Shown here: one piece after another, positions 23,435 to 31,825 of the stretch
Layout: each line of letters opens with the position of its first letter
Position numbering within the stretch: the first letter of the stretch is position 1
Origin: an uncultured SAR116 cluster alpha proteobacterium
GTDB taxonomy: Bacteria > Pseudomonadota > Alphaproteobacteria > Puniceispirillales > Marisalimonadaceae
NCBI GenBank assembly: GCA_902622745.1
Contig: CACNQW010000009.1
Coordinates: forward strand, 1 to 38,810
DNA: 38,810 nucleotides
Reading direction: 5' to 3'
Program-made: the position numbers and the translations under genes
The notes under the pieces: model-generated
Database searches by the model: none
Seen by the model: only the letters and a program-made list of their open reading frames with translations
What the model was told of the DNA's origin: nothing

Positions 23435-24044
23435 CCCAAGATATAGATCATCTTTTGGATTTATAGATTTATTATTTAATCTTCTTATAGGATTTGTTTT
23501 TTTGTTCATGTTGGCTTTCATGTTAATAAATCCAGTAGCAAAAAAAGAAACAATTAAACCTAAAGCAGAATACTTTATAATATTAGAATGGGATGGTGAG
23601 AAACCTTATGATTTAGATTTGTGGGTAAAAGACAATTTAGGACATGTTGTTAGTTTTAGACGACCAGATGATGCTTTAATTCATCTAGAGAGAGATGATT
23701 TGGGTACGATTAATGACACTTATTATGATGCTGATGGTAAATTAGTTTATTTAAAAGAAAATAGAGAAACTGTTGCTATTAGGACTAATGATCCTAGATC
23801 TTACCTTGTTACAGTTCACTTTTACAATGCTAGAAAAAACCCTGCACCCTTAATTCATGCATCTGTTAAGCTTATAAAAATTAACCCTTATAGAGAAGAG
23901 TTCCACAAAAAACTTTTTTTCAGTCAAGAGGGACAAGAATTGCCTGCAATGACATTTAGAATAGATTATAATCAAAGTGTTCATGTTAAACCAACTGAAG
24001 AATTGATAATTAAAGATGAAATTATTAGGAAAGAGGGTGCCTAA
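23427..24044 (+). CDS. ExbD/MotB-like stator protein with a beta-rich periplasmic domain
   Basis: Of 205 residues, 11-35 are one membrane segment, GFIDLLFNLLIGFVFLFML, with D14 in the place of the proton-carrying Asp of ExbD (FID motif). The rest should be periplasmic. Residues about 45-140 look like a beta sandwich: FIILEWDGEKPYDLDLWV, GHVVSFRRPDD, HLERDDLG and YLVTVHFYNARKNP. The DLDLWV and RDDLG pattern recalls DUF2135/YfaP-type domains; that is a by-eye resemblance. No OmpA-like peptidoglycan domain is present, which argues against MotB. It is coupled to the channel gene by overlap. Confidence 0.7.
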   Translation: MNDPRYRSSFGFIDLLFNLLIGFVFLFMLAFMLINPVAKKETIKPKAEYFIILEWDGEKPYDLDLWVKDNLGHVVSFRRPDDALIHLERDDLGTINDTYYDADGKLVYLKENRETVAIRTNDPRSYLVTVHFYNARKNPAPLIHASVKLIKINPYREEFHKKLFFSQEGQELPAMTFRIDYNQSVHVKPTEELIIKDEIIRKEGA

Positions 24045-24524
24045 TTGTTAGATTTTTCAATTAGTGGCGGGCAGTTAATGTTAATATGGGCATTTGCTGG
24101 AGCTATTTGTTGTCTTCCTTTTTTTATTAAAAAAAGATGGCAATATTTTGTAACTGTTCCAATTATATTTTTATCAATATATATAAGTTTCATAACAAAT
24201 TATGAATTTATTGGAAAACCACTTTATGAGAGACCTCCTTCAAAATTTGTTTACCAGTATCATAGTGTAATTTACGAAAAAGGTGAAAGATGGATCATAT
24301 TATGGGCACTTCAAAATAAGGAAAATAGATTATACAAATTTCCATGGACTGAAGAAAACGAAGATAGTTTAGATCAGGCTAGAAGAAATCAAGAACAATT
24401 TGGTATTCCTCAAATGGGTGAAGTAATTCCAAAAAAAGAAGGGGACAGAGATAAGCGTTCCAGAAATAATGAGTTTACCTTAAAAACCTACAAATTTCCA
24501 TTTCAAGAAATTATGCCAAAATAA
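24045..24524 (+). CDS. Unknown membrane protein, third gene of the ExbB/ExbD-like cassette
   Basis: I do not recognise this 159-residue protein. Two hydrophobic segments (about 9-27 and 33-50) are followed by a charged tail with FVYQYHSVIYEKGERWIIL and a Pro/Lys/Arg-rich end, RDKRSRNNEFTLKTYKFPF. The start is the TTG at 24045, directly after the stop of the ExbD-like gene and with AGAGGG upstream; an ATG at 24078 is the alternative. Its position implies a structural partner of the proton channel. The stop is 2 bp from the convergent monooxygenase gene. Confidence 0.65.
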   Translation: MLDFSISGGQLMLIWAFAGAICCLPFFIKKRWQYFVTVPIIFLSIYISFITNYEFIGKPLYERPPSKFVYQYHSVIYEKGERWIILWALQNKENRLYKFPWTEENEDSLDQARRNQEQFGIPQMGEVIPKKEGDRDKRSRNNEFTLKTYKFPFQEIMPK

Positions 24525-24526
24525 AA

Positions 24527-25642
24527 TTATTCAGCCGCTGGGAGAGTTTTTAGATTTCTTACATAGTTATCTAATTTAGGCCTAATATTTTCAGACATTT
24601 GCACTAATGTATTTGACCATAATTCTTTCCAACCATAATGATCATGACCGGTAAGAAGTAATGTTCCAAAAGGTCCAACAATATCAATAAAGTTTATAAG
24701 ATTGTCTAAAACTTCTTTTTCAGTGCCAATAATTATCAAATCCTTTGCCTTTAGAATTGACGCTTGTTTTTCTTCTTCAATATTGATTTCATTTTTTGAA
24801 ATTCCTGAAGCAAGTTTTCCTACAGTATTTAGGTATAAAAAATAGTCTGTAAAAATACCTTCAGGGTCATTCAAGATTTCATTAGCTTGTTGCGATGTTT
24901 CAGTGATAAGAACACTTCTTCCAACTCTCCATGAATCATAATCACCTTTTTTTCCACTTTCTCTGGCGCCTTCAAGATATGTTGGCCAGTGAGTTGCAAT
25001 ATCTTCAGCAGGAACAAAATTTCCAGAAACAGGAATCCATCCCTTTTTACCAGCAAATTTAGCTGTCATCGAATTTGCATTTTTTAGAGAAACTGCGATA
25101 GGTGGATGAGGTTTTTGAAATGGTTTTATAAATGTTCCAATTCCAAGTTCTGGAATATAGTTATTTTCAACTTTAAAGTTTATAAAATCACTCTTATAAT
25201 TGAGTGCTTCATTACTGTTCCATATACTTAAAATTGCATCAATGCTGTCTAGCATTGTAAGAGCCCTTGTTTTTCCATCAAGATTATCAAAAAGTTCCCA
25301 GTCACTTACTAATCCTCCTGCTCCTACACCAAACAAAAATCTTCCTTTTGATAGATTATCAAATAAAGCTGCATGTCCAGCTACAATAGCTGGGTGTTGT
25401 TGAGGAAGTGAAATAACACCTGTTCCAAACTTAATTTTTTTGGTTTCTGAAATTAAACTTGCATTAAATATAAATGGTGATGGTACTGGTTCACCTGAAG
25501 AGCTATAATGTTCTCCCATCCAAGCTTCAGAATAATTTAATTTATCTGCTTTTATTACAAGATTTCTATCTTCTTCCAAACAATCAACTAAATTTTTATT
25601 AGCTGGATGTATAGGCATCATGAAAATTCCAAGTTTTAACAT
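24527..25642 (-). CDS. Luciferase-like flavin-dependent monooxygenase (LLM class)
   Basis: This is a 371-residue bacterial-luciferase-type barrel. It opens with LKLGIFMMPIHPANKN, then WMGEHYSSSGEPVPSPFIF, KIKFGTGVISLPQQHPAIVA and GRFLFGVGAGGLVSDWELF, all standard F420/FMN-binding stretches of the family. Late IIIGTEKEVLDNLINF is typical of limonene/alkane monooxygenase relatives. It probably oxygenates an unknown small molecule with reduced flavin from a partner. It is the last gene of the minus-strand operon, 7 bp after the quinone oxidoreductase gene. Confidence 0.88.
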   Translation of the reverse strand: MLKLGIFMMPIHPANKNLVDCLEEDRNLVIKADKLNYSEAWMGEHYSSSGEPVPSPFIFNASLISETKKIKFGTGVISLPQQHPAIVAGHAALFDNLSKGRFLFGVGAGGLVSDWELFDNLDGKTRALTMLDSIDAILSIWNSNEALNYKSDFINFKVENNYIPELGIGTFIKPFQKPHPPIAVSLKNANSMTAKFAGKKGWIPVSGNFVPAEDIATHWPTYLEGARESGKKGDYDSWRVGRSVLITETSQQANEILNDPEGIFTDYFLYLNTVGKLASGISKNEINIEEEKQASILKAKDLIIIGTEKEVLDNLINFIDIVGPFGTLLLTGHDHYGWKELWSNTLVQMSENIRPKLDNYVRNLKTLPAAE

Positions 25643-25649
25643 TAATTCA

Positions 25650-26627
25650 CTATCCCAAATTAATTATAATTTTACCAACGCTTTTTCTTTGTTCAAGTTC
25701 AACATGCGCATTTTGAATTTCATCAAAGTTATATTCTTTATGTATTTGAATTTTAATTTTTGATTCATGAACGAGATCAAATAAATCATCAGCATTTTTT
25801 TGATATTCATCTATATTTTTTGTATATTCAAGAAGACCTCCAGTAGCAATTGACGCAGATAATGGTCTTAACTTATTGATATCTATTGGATCAATTTTAC
25901 CAGAGGATATTCCATAACTGACTATTCGTCCACGCTTTGCAAGGCAATTTAATCCTTTTTCAAAAGTATCTTTTCCTACGGCATCATAAATTACATCAGC
26001 ACCATAGTTGTTAGTATATTCTTTTACTTTACTCTCAAAGTTTTCATTTGAATAATTTATCACAAAATCACAACCATTATTTTTTGCAATTGAAGCTTTA
26101 TAATCATTGCCAACTGTTCCTATTACAGTTGCTCCTATAATTTTAGACCATTGCGTTAAAATTTGCCCCACTCCTCCAGAGGCGGCATGAATAAGAACAT
26201 AATCTTGATTTTTTACTTCCCATGATTTTTGAGTTAAATATTGAGCAGTCAAACCTTGTAATGTTGATGCAGCAGCAAGTTTTAAATCAATGTTGTTTTT
26301 AAGTTTAACCAGACGATTTTCATTTAGAACAAAATATTCAGTGAATGAACCTAAATTCATACAATGTGTAATTTTATCACCAACTTTAAATCTTTTAACA
26401 TCCTTTCCCACTTCTTCGATTATACCTGAAGCTTCCATACCAACATTGGTTGGTAACTCTTTAATTTTATAAGAGCCATTTCTTTGATTTATATCTATGT
26501 AATTTAAACCTAAATAATGATGTTTGATTAACACTTCATTTGATTTTAGGATTGGTATATTTGTTTCTTCAATTTTCAAAACATCATATGAACCCTGTTC
26601 ATATATTCTTATTGATTTAGTTTTCAT
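25650..26627 (-). CDS. Zinc-free quinone oxidoreductase (MDR family)
   Basis: This is a 325-residue medium-chain reductase of QOR type. The N-terminal catalytic domain has LGLNYIDINQRNGSYK and LPTNVGMEASGIIEEVG. The NADPH site is LIHAASGGVGQILTQWSK with the AxxGGVG turn. The structural-zinc cysteines of alcohol dehydrogenases are absent. It reduces quinones or enones with NADPH. It follows trpG by 9 bp. The unusual company of anthranilate synthase suggests it may act on an aromatic product, though in compact genomes neighbours may be unrelated. Confidence 0.9.
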   Translation of the reverse strand: MKTKSIRIYEQGSYDVLKIEETNIPILKSNEVLIKHHYLGLNYIDINQRNGSYKIKELPTNVGMEASGIIEEVGKDVKRFKVGDKITHCMNLGSFTEYFVLNENRLVKLKNNIDLKLAAASTLQGLTAQYLTQKSWEVKNQDYVLIHAASGGVGQILTQWSKIIGATVIGTVGNDYKASIAKNNGCDFVINYSNENFESKVKEYTNNYGADVIYDAVGKDTFEKGLNCLAKRGRIVSYGISSGKIDPIDINKLRPLSASIATGGLLEYTKNIDEYQKNADDLFDLVHESKIKIQIHKEYNFDEIQNAHVELEQRKSVGKIIINLG

Positions 26628-26636
26628 ATTGAAATT

Positions 26637-27284
26637 TTAAGTTAATTTTAGAAAATTTAAAATTATTTTTTTTCCACCTTCTGTTGCAAAAGACTCTGGA
26701 TGATACTGAATTCCAAAAATTGGTTTACTCTCATGTTCAACTGCCATGATTTCATCTTCATTTGGGTTAAAATCTTTTAATGTAAAGTAACTGTCTTCGT
26801 TTTTACAAAAAGCAGTAACTTTTAAACTTTTGGGTAGTTTTGAACAATTGACAATTAATGAATGATATCTCATGATTTCAATTCTTTGAGGGATCTCAGC
26901 ATGAATTCCTTCTTCATTGTGAATAAGAAAAGAAGATTTTCCATGCATTGGAGATTTAGCATGTATAATTTCACCTCCTAAAACATGAACTATTCCTTGC
27001 ATTCCTAGACATATTCCTAAAATAGGAATATTTTCATTCCCAAGTTCTTTTATTACTTCTTTACAAATTCCAAAATAACTATCATCAACAGGTGATCCTG
27101 GACCAGGAGAAATAATTATTTTATCGAAATTATTTTTTTTAATTTCAGATAAACTAACTTCATCATTTCTTTTTACAATAATGTTGTTTATCTCATTAGA
27201 AAATTCTTCATACAAAACTTCACCAGTGAGTTGATAAAGATTAAAAGTGAATGAATCATAATTATCAATTATTAATACTTTCAT
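26637..27284 (-). CDS. trpG: Anthranilate synthase component II (glutamine amidotransferase)
   Basis: The 215-residue class I amidotransferase has the triad in ILGICLGMQGIVHVLGG (nucleophile Cys) and GIQYHPESFAT (His and Glu). IIDNYDSFTFNLYQL at the start and IISPGPGSPVDD complete the TrpG/PabA pattern. It supplies ammonia to TrpE and may also serve PabB. It starts 1 bp after the trpE stop, so the two are surely co-translated. Confidence 0.92.
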   Translation of the reverse strand: MKVLIIDNYDSFTFNLYQLTGEVLYEEFSNEINNIIVKRNDEVSLSEIKKNNFDKIIISPGPGSPVDDSYFGICKEVIKELGNENIPILGICLGMQGIVHVLGGEIIHAKSPMHGKSSFLIHNEEGIHAEIPQRIEIMRYHSLIVNCSKLPKSLKVTAFCKNEDSYFTLKDFNPNEDEIMAVEHESKPIFGIQYHPESFATEGGKKIILNFLKLT

Positions 27285-27285
27285 G

Positions 27286-28647
27286 TTAAAAACTTTCTAG
27301 AACTGATTTCATTGCAGCAAGTTTTCTTTCAATTTCAAGTAGTTCATTTTCAGGAATAGAGTCATGGACTATACCACCACATGTTTGAATAAAACCATTT
27401 TTACCTTTAATGAAAATTGATCTTATAGGAATTGCAAAAGTACAATCACCATTGAATCCAAATTGACCAATGGCACCTCCATATGGACCTCGACCAGAAG
27501 TTTCAATTTCATTGATAATCTTCATGGCTTCAATTTTTGGTGCACCAGTTAAAGTTCCAGCTGGAAAATTTGATGCTAATGCAGAAAACATATCATTTTT
27601 ATCATCAATAATTCCAACAATTTCAGATGATATATGTTGAACATGAGAATAACGTTTTATATCCATTAAATTTCTAACTTTTACAGTTCCAAACTTAGCA
27701 ACTTTTCCGATATCATTTCTATGGAGATCAACAAGCATGTTATGCTCTGCAATCTCTTTAGGGTCATTGAGTAATTCACGTGCAAGCTGGGTATCCTCTC
27801 GAGAATTCTTCCCTCTTTTTGTTGTTCCCGCTAATGGATAGGTTTCCATTTCGCCATTTTTTAATCTAAATAAAAGTTCAGGAGAAGCACCAATAATTTT
27901 TTGATCTTTAAATTTCAAATAATACATATGTGGAGATGGATTAACAATTCTAAGTTTTTCATAAATTTTAGTAGTGTCTCCATTCACTTCATAAAAACTT
28001 TTAAATCCAACTTCACATTGAAATATATAGCCATCAATAATTTTTTCTTTAACTTGTTGTACATGTTTCTTATGTTCATCATTAGTCATTGAGTTGTTTA
28101 AAAAGCTACAAGACAATTTTGAATTATCTTCAAAGTTTTCATTTAAAATTTTTTCAATCAGATCAAATCTGTCTTCATCATAATAATAGTAAAATATCTC
28201 ACCTGTAACTTGATCATATACAAGGCCATCTAAAAAAACTCCAAATTTAAATGATTCGAAGTCATCATTATTTTTTATATTTAAACTTGGTTCAAAATAA
28301 TTAACGCAATCATAACCTAAGTAACCGATTAATCCTCCAGCATATTTTTTCGAAATAATATTACTTGGGATTACATCTCTAATTTTATAGTAAGGGTTTT
28401 TACATTGTATTTTATCAATCTTACCATTTTTATTTTCTATAATTAGATTTTTATGAGTTGGATAAATTATGTATTTAGGGTCAAATCCTAAAATATGATA
28501 TCTTGAAATATAACTTTCTTCCCCAAGCGATTCAAAAAGAAAACAAGTGTCAAATTTTTTTTCAATTTTTTTAAAAAGCCTAAAAAAATTGTAGTCTTCA
28601 GTTAACTTTTTGTAATTCGGCTTACCAATTAGCTCAATTTTATCCAT
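27286..28647 (-). CDS. trpE: Anthranilate synthase component I
   Basis: The 453-residue chorismate-using enzyme has the catalytic stretch ETYPLAGTTKRG, where the A of P-L/I-A-G-T marks anthranilate rather than aminodeoxychorismate synthase. ELLNDPKEIAEHNMLVDLHR, GTLTGAPKIEAM and ETSGRGPYGGAIGQFG follow in order. An N-terminal FLFESLGEESYISRYHILGF resembles the tryptophan-feedback LLES region. It makes anthranilate from chorismate with TrpG. No trpD, trpC, trpF or trpBA is in the window. PabB is the alternative. Confidence 0.87.
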   Translation of the reverse strand: MDKIELIGKPNYKKLTEDYNFFRLFKKIEKKFDTCFLFESLGEESYISRYHILGFDPKYIIYPTHKNLIIENKNGKIDKIQCKNPYYKIRDVIPSNIISKKYAGGLIGYLGYDCVNYFEPSLNIKNNDDFESFKFGVFLDGLVYDQVTGEIFYYYYDEDRFDLIEKILNENFEDNSKLSCSFLNNSMTNDEHKKHVQQVKEKIIDGYIFQCEVGFKSFYEVNGDTTKIYEKLRIVNPSPHMYYLKFKDQKIIGASPELLFRLKNGEMETYPLAGTTKRGKNSREDTQLARELLNDPKEIAEHNMLVDLHRNDIGKVAKFGTVKVRNLMDIKRYSHVQHISSEIVGIIDDKNDMFSALASNFPAGTLTGAPKIEAMKIINEIETSGRGPYGGAIGQFGFNGDCTFAIPIRSIFIKGKNGFIQTCGGIVHDSIPENELLEIERKLAAMKSVLESF

Positions 28648-28655
28648 AGTATTTT

Positions 28656-29582
28656 TTACTGTAAATATTCTTTTTCTCTTGCTGAAATGATGTTACTAAC
28701 AACTGAATTGTAAGGTGTTGTAACATTTAACTCTTTTCCTAAAGTTACAACCATTCCATTGATGGAGCTAAGTTCGCATTTTCTTTTTGCTTCAACATCT
28801 TGAAGCATTGAAGGTTTAGATGAAGGCATTTTATTTCCAAAATCGATAATATATTTTTCAGTATTATCAAATGAAAAATTAATTTTTTTAAGATCACCTA
28901 ATTTTCTTGCTTCAAGTGCACATTGAATTGATACTTCTGTCATGTCTTTATCATTTAAAATTTCACCAATGGTTTTTTTAAAAACAGAACAAGGTCCACT
29001 ATAAGCTACATTGCAAACAAATTTTTCCCAAATTAATTGTTGAATATCTTCAAATCCTTTAGAAGTAAAACCTGCTTCTTCCCAGGCATTAACTATTGTT
29101 GTCAATCTATCAGTTAAACCACCGTTTATTTCCCCTATTCTAATCATGCTCATTCCGTTATGATGAGCATGGCCAGGAGCTTTGATTGATGCGCCAAAAC
29201 CCTGAGCAACTCCTAAGAGAACATTTTCAGTTGGCATGAATTTTTCTATCCTTTCAGCTGCACCTAAGCCATTTTGTATTGTCAAAACAATAGCACTACT
29301 TAAATCAAAGTCAGCAAGTTTTGAGGCCACTGATCCAACTGCATCACCTTTTGTAGCAATAATATAAAGGTCTCTGTCTTTGAGTTCATTAAAATTGGTT
29401 GTTGCTCTAACTTTTTTTTCAGTATGATCTCCACTTATACCAGAAACTCTTAAACCTTTATTGTTTATGGCATTAACATGTTCATCCCAAACATCATAAC
29501 ATAAGACATCAAAATTATTTTTAGCAAAAAAGGATCCATAAATAGATCCCATTGCACCAGTGCCTATCACGCTAACTTTCAT
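28656..29582 (-). CDS. Ketopantoate reductase family protein
   Basis: The 308-residue protein starts with a Rossmann motif, VSVIGTGAMGSIYGSFFAKN. It has the family stretch IVLTIQNGLGAAERIEKF and IWEKFVCNVAYSGPCSVF, whose Lys-Asn pair is catalytic in PanE, and a SMLQDVEAKRKCELSSINGM C-terminal helix. It reduces 2-dehydropantoate or a similar 2-oxoacid with NADPH. Many genomes carry several such paralogues, so true PanE activity is only possible. It lies 8 bp before trpE. Confidence 0.85.
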   Translation of the reverse strand: MKVSVIGTGAMGSIYGSFFAKNNFDVLCYDVWDEHVNAINNKGLRVSGISGDHTEKKVRATTNFNELKDRDLYIIATKGDAVGSVASKLADFDLSSAIVLTIQNGLGAAERIEKFMPTENVLLGVAQGFGASIKAPGHAHHNGMSMIRIGEINGGLTDRLTTIVNAWEEAGFTSKGFEDIQQLIWEKFVCNVAYSGPCSVFKKTIGEILNDKDMTEVSIQCALEARKLGDLKKINFSFDNTEKYIIDFGNKMPSSKPSMLQDVEAKRKCELSSINGMVVTLGKELNVTTPYNSVVSNIISAREKEYLQ

Positions 29583-29595
29583 GTCATTCTCCTAA

Positions 29596-30501
29596 TTATT
29601 TTTTAATAAAAGTCCCATTGTTAAGTTCTTTCATTGCTTGCATTAATTCTTCATTTGTATTCATAACAATTGGTCCGTGCCAAGCAACTGGTTCTTGTAT
29701 AGGTGTACCTCCAATAAGAAGGAAACGTACACCATCACTTGAGGTTTTAATTTTAATCTCATCGCCTCTATCAAAATTAATTAATGTTCTGTTTCCAGTC
29801 ATATCCTGTATGTTAACTTCCTGTCCATTAATCATTTTTTCAACCATTACTCCTTGCGGTTTTGATGCATATTCAAAATTTGCCGAACCCTCAAAGATAT
29901 AGGCAAGTACATTTTTGTTAACTTCAATAGGAATAGTTTTAACTTTATTAGCTGGAATAAAAATATCTAAATAAACTGGGTCAGATGATATTCCTTTTAC
30001 AGGGCCAGAATATCCTCTGTAATTTCCAATTATAATTCTAATTATTGAACCATCATCATCATGAATTTCCTTAATTTCATTAGAGGGGATATCTTGGTAA
30101 TTTGGTGATGTCATCTTTAATGAAGATGGAAGATTAGCCCATAATTGAAATCCATGCATTTCACCTTTTTCGTTTCCTTTTGGCATTTCTTGATGAAGAA
30201 TACCTGAGCCAGCAGTCATCCATTGAACATCTCCAGTTTTTAAAGTTCCTACATTTCCTAGACTATCGCCGTGTTCAACATTACCTTTTAAAATATATGT
30301 TATTGTCTCTATTCCTCTATGAGGATGCCAAGGAAATCCATTTATATAATCTTCTTTTTTATTATTTCTAAAATCATCTAGCAGTAAAAAAGGATCTGAT
30401 AGTGATGTATCTCCAAATCCAAATACTCTATTCAGTTTAACTCCTGCGCCCTCAAGTGTTGGTTTAGAAATTGAAGTTTGCTTAATTGGTCTTATAGTCA
30501 T
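29596..30501 (-). CDS. Pirin family protein
   Basis: The 301-residue bicupin has the N-terminal metal site GFPWHPHRGIETITYILKG (two His), with TAGSGILHQEMPKG supplying the third His and the Glu. MHGFQLWANLPSSLKM is also typical. Some pirins, such as YhhW, open quercetin; others bind regulators or pyruvate dehydrogenase. Function here is unknown. It is the first gene of the six-gene minus-strand run, and 52 bp separate it from the divergent exporter gene. Confidence 0.93.
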   Translation of the reverse strand: MTIRPIKQTSISKPTLEGAGVKLNRVFGFGDTSLSDPFLLLDDFRNNKKEDYINGFPWHPHRGIETITYILKGNVEHGDSLGNVGTLKTGDVQWMTAGSGILHQEMPKGNEKGEMHGFQLWANLPSSLKMTSPNYQDIPSNEIKEIHDDDGSIIRIIIGNYRGYSGPVKGISSDPVYLDIFIPANKVKTIPIEVNKNVLAYIFEGSANFEYASKPQGVMVEKMINGQEVNIQDMTGNRTLINFDRGDEIKIKTSSDGVRFLLIGGTPIQEPVAWHGPIVMNTNEELMQAMKELNNGTFIKK

Positions 30502-30553
30502 ACTTTTTTATATAGAATAAATAAAACAAATTAAATATAAATAAATTTTTATA

Positions 30554-31354
30554 ATGGACATTTTTTTAGAAAATTTATTTACAACTTATTCTAACTTTGA
30601 TTATTCAGTCTTATTTTATTTGACTGCATTTTTATCTGTCTCAGTTGTAGCTATATCTAAGTCTGGGTTTGGAGGAGGCTTAGGAGGATTGGGTGTTCCT
30701 ATAATGTTGTTTATACTTCCTGCAAAAATAGTTTTAGCAGTTTTTTTACCTTTAATTGTTTTAATGGATCTATGGGTAGTTTATGTTTGGCGAAAATTTC
30801 CAATTTATAAAATTATTGTAGTAATGTGCCTTGGAGGGTTCATTGGACAAATCGCTGGGTGGTATTTTTTTCAATATTTAGATGATCAAACTATCTTATT
30901 CATAATTGCATCATTAGCTATAATTACATCATTAAGATATTTTAAAAATTTATATAAAAAAAAAGTCACTAATAAAACAAAAGTGAAAGTTAATTATAAG
31001 AAAGGTGTTGCTTGGTCTTCGTTATCAGGTTTTTCAAGTTTTATTGCGTTATCAGGTGCAATACCTGCTCATATTTTTTTACTACCTTTAAAATTAAAGA
31101 GAGAGAATTTTGTAAGTATAATGAGTTTTTATTTCTTTTTTGTGAATTTTACTAAAATACCATTTTTTTGGGAATTAGATATATTTACAATGGAGACAAT
31201 TGCTATAACTATTTTGTTAATTCCTATAATTCCTATTGGAATATTTTTTGGTAAATGGTTAAATTCAAAATTATCAGATAAAATATTTTATCATATTACG
31301 CACATAGCTTTATTCTTATGTGGTATAAATTTATTTATAAAAGGATATTTTTAG
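30554..31354 (+). CDS. TauE/SafE-family anion exporter
   Basis: The 266 residues hold about eight hydrophobic segments and two family repeats. The first reads VVAISKSGFGGGLGGLGVPI and the second GVAWSSLSGFSSFIALSGAI. Members carry sulfite, sulfoacetate or other organic anions across the inner membrane; the substrate here is unknown. The carboxymuconolactone-decarboxylase-like gene follows after 9 bp, with an AGGAG site. Confidence 0.88.
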   Translation: MDIFLENLFTTYSNFDYSVLFYLTAFLSVSVVAISKSGFGGGLGGLGVPIMLFILPAKIVLAVFLPLIVLMDLWVVYVWRKFPIYKIIVVMCLGGFIGQIAGWYFFQYLDDQTILFIIASLAIITSLRYFKNLYKKKVTNKTKVKVNYKKGVAWSSLSGFSSFIALSGAIPAHIFLLPLKLKRENFVSIMSFYFFFVNFTKIPFFWELDIFTMETIAITILLIPIIPIGIFFGKWLNSKLSDKIFYHITHIALFLCGINLFIKGYF

Positions 31355-31363
31355 GAGAAAATT

Positions 31364-31741
31364 ATGAATAGTGAAATGTTTAATAAAGGCCTTAGCAAGA
31401 GAAGAAAAGTTCTTGGAGATGAATATGTTGATAAGGCTCTTGCTACAGCTGACGAATTTGGAGCAGATCTTCAAAAACTAATTACTGAATATGCATGGGG
31501 TGAAGTTTGGAATAAGGAAGCATTGTCAGATAAAGAAAGATCAATGATTAATTTAGGAATGATTTCAGCTTTAAATAGACCACATGAGTTAGAATTACAT
31601 ATCAAAGGTGCTTTAAATAATGGACTGACTAAAGAGCAAATAAAAGATATTTTTCTACAAGTTACTGTATATTGTGGAGCACCTGCAGGTATTGATTCAA
31701 TGAGAATAGCTAGAAAAGTATTTAAAGAATTAAATATTTAA
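31364..31741 (+). CDS. Carboxymuconolactone decarboxylase family protein (PcaC-like)
   Basis: The 125-residue all-helical protein has the length of PcaC. The start KRRKVLGDEYVDKALATADE matches the PcaC sub-group, RPHELELHIKGALNNGLTKE holds the conserved His, and VYCGAPAGIDSMRIARKVF has the single Cys of this group rather than the CxxC of AhpD peroxidases. It may decarboxylate a muconolactone in the protocatechuate route, but no other pca gene is in the window. Confidence 0.88.
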   Translation: MNSEMFNKGLSKRRKVLGDEYVDKALATADEFGADLQKLITEYAWGEVWNKEALSDKERSMINLGMISALNRPHELELHIKGALNNGLTKEQIKDIFLQVTVYCGAPAGIDSMRIARKVFKELNI

Positions 31742-31825
31742 AATTCTGATTGTCTTTTTTTTAACAATTTTTAGAGTTAAGAAAATGAAATAGTAAATAT
31801 GATTTAAATCTTTTTTAGGAGAGTT

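Noticed and set aside
22973-24044. Flagellar MotA/MotB stator
   Set aside because: The first protein is half the length of MotA without its cytoplasmic domain, the second has no OmpA-like peptidoglycan-binding end, and no flagellar gene is nearby.
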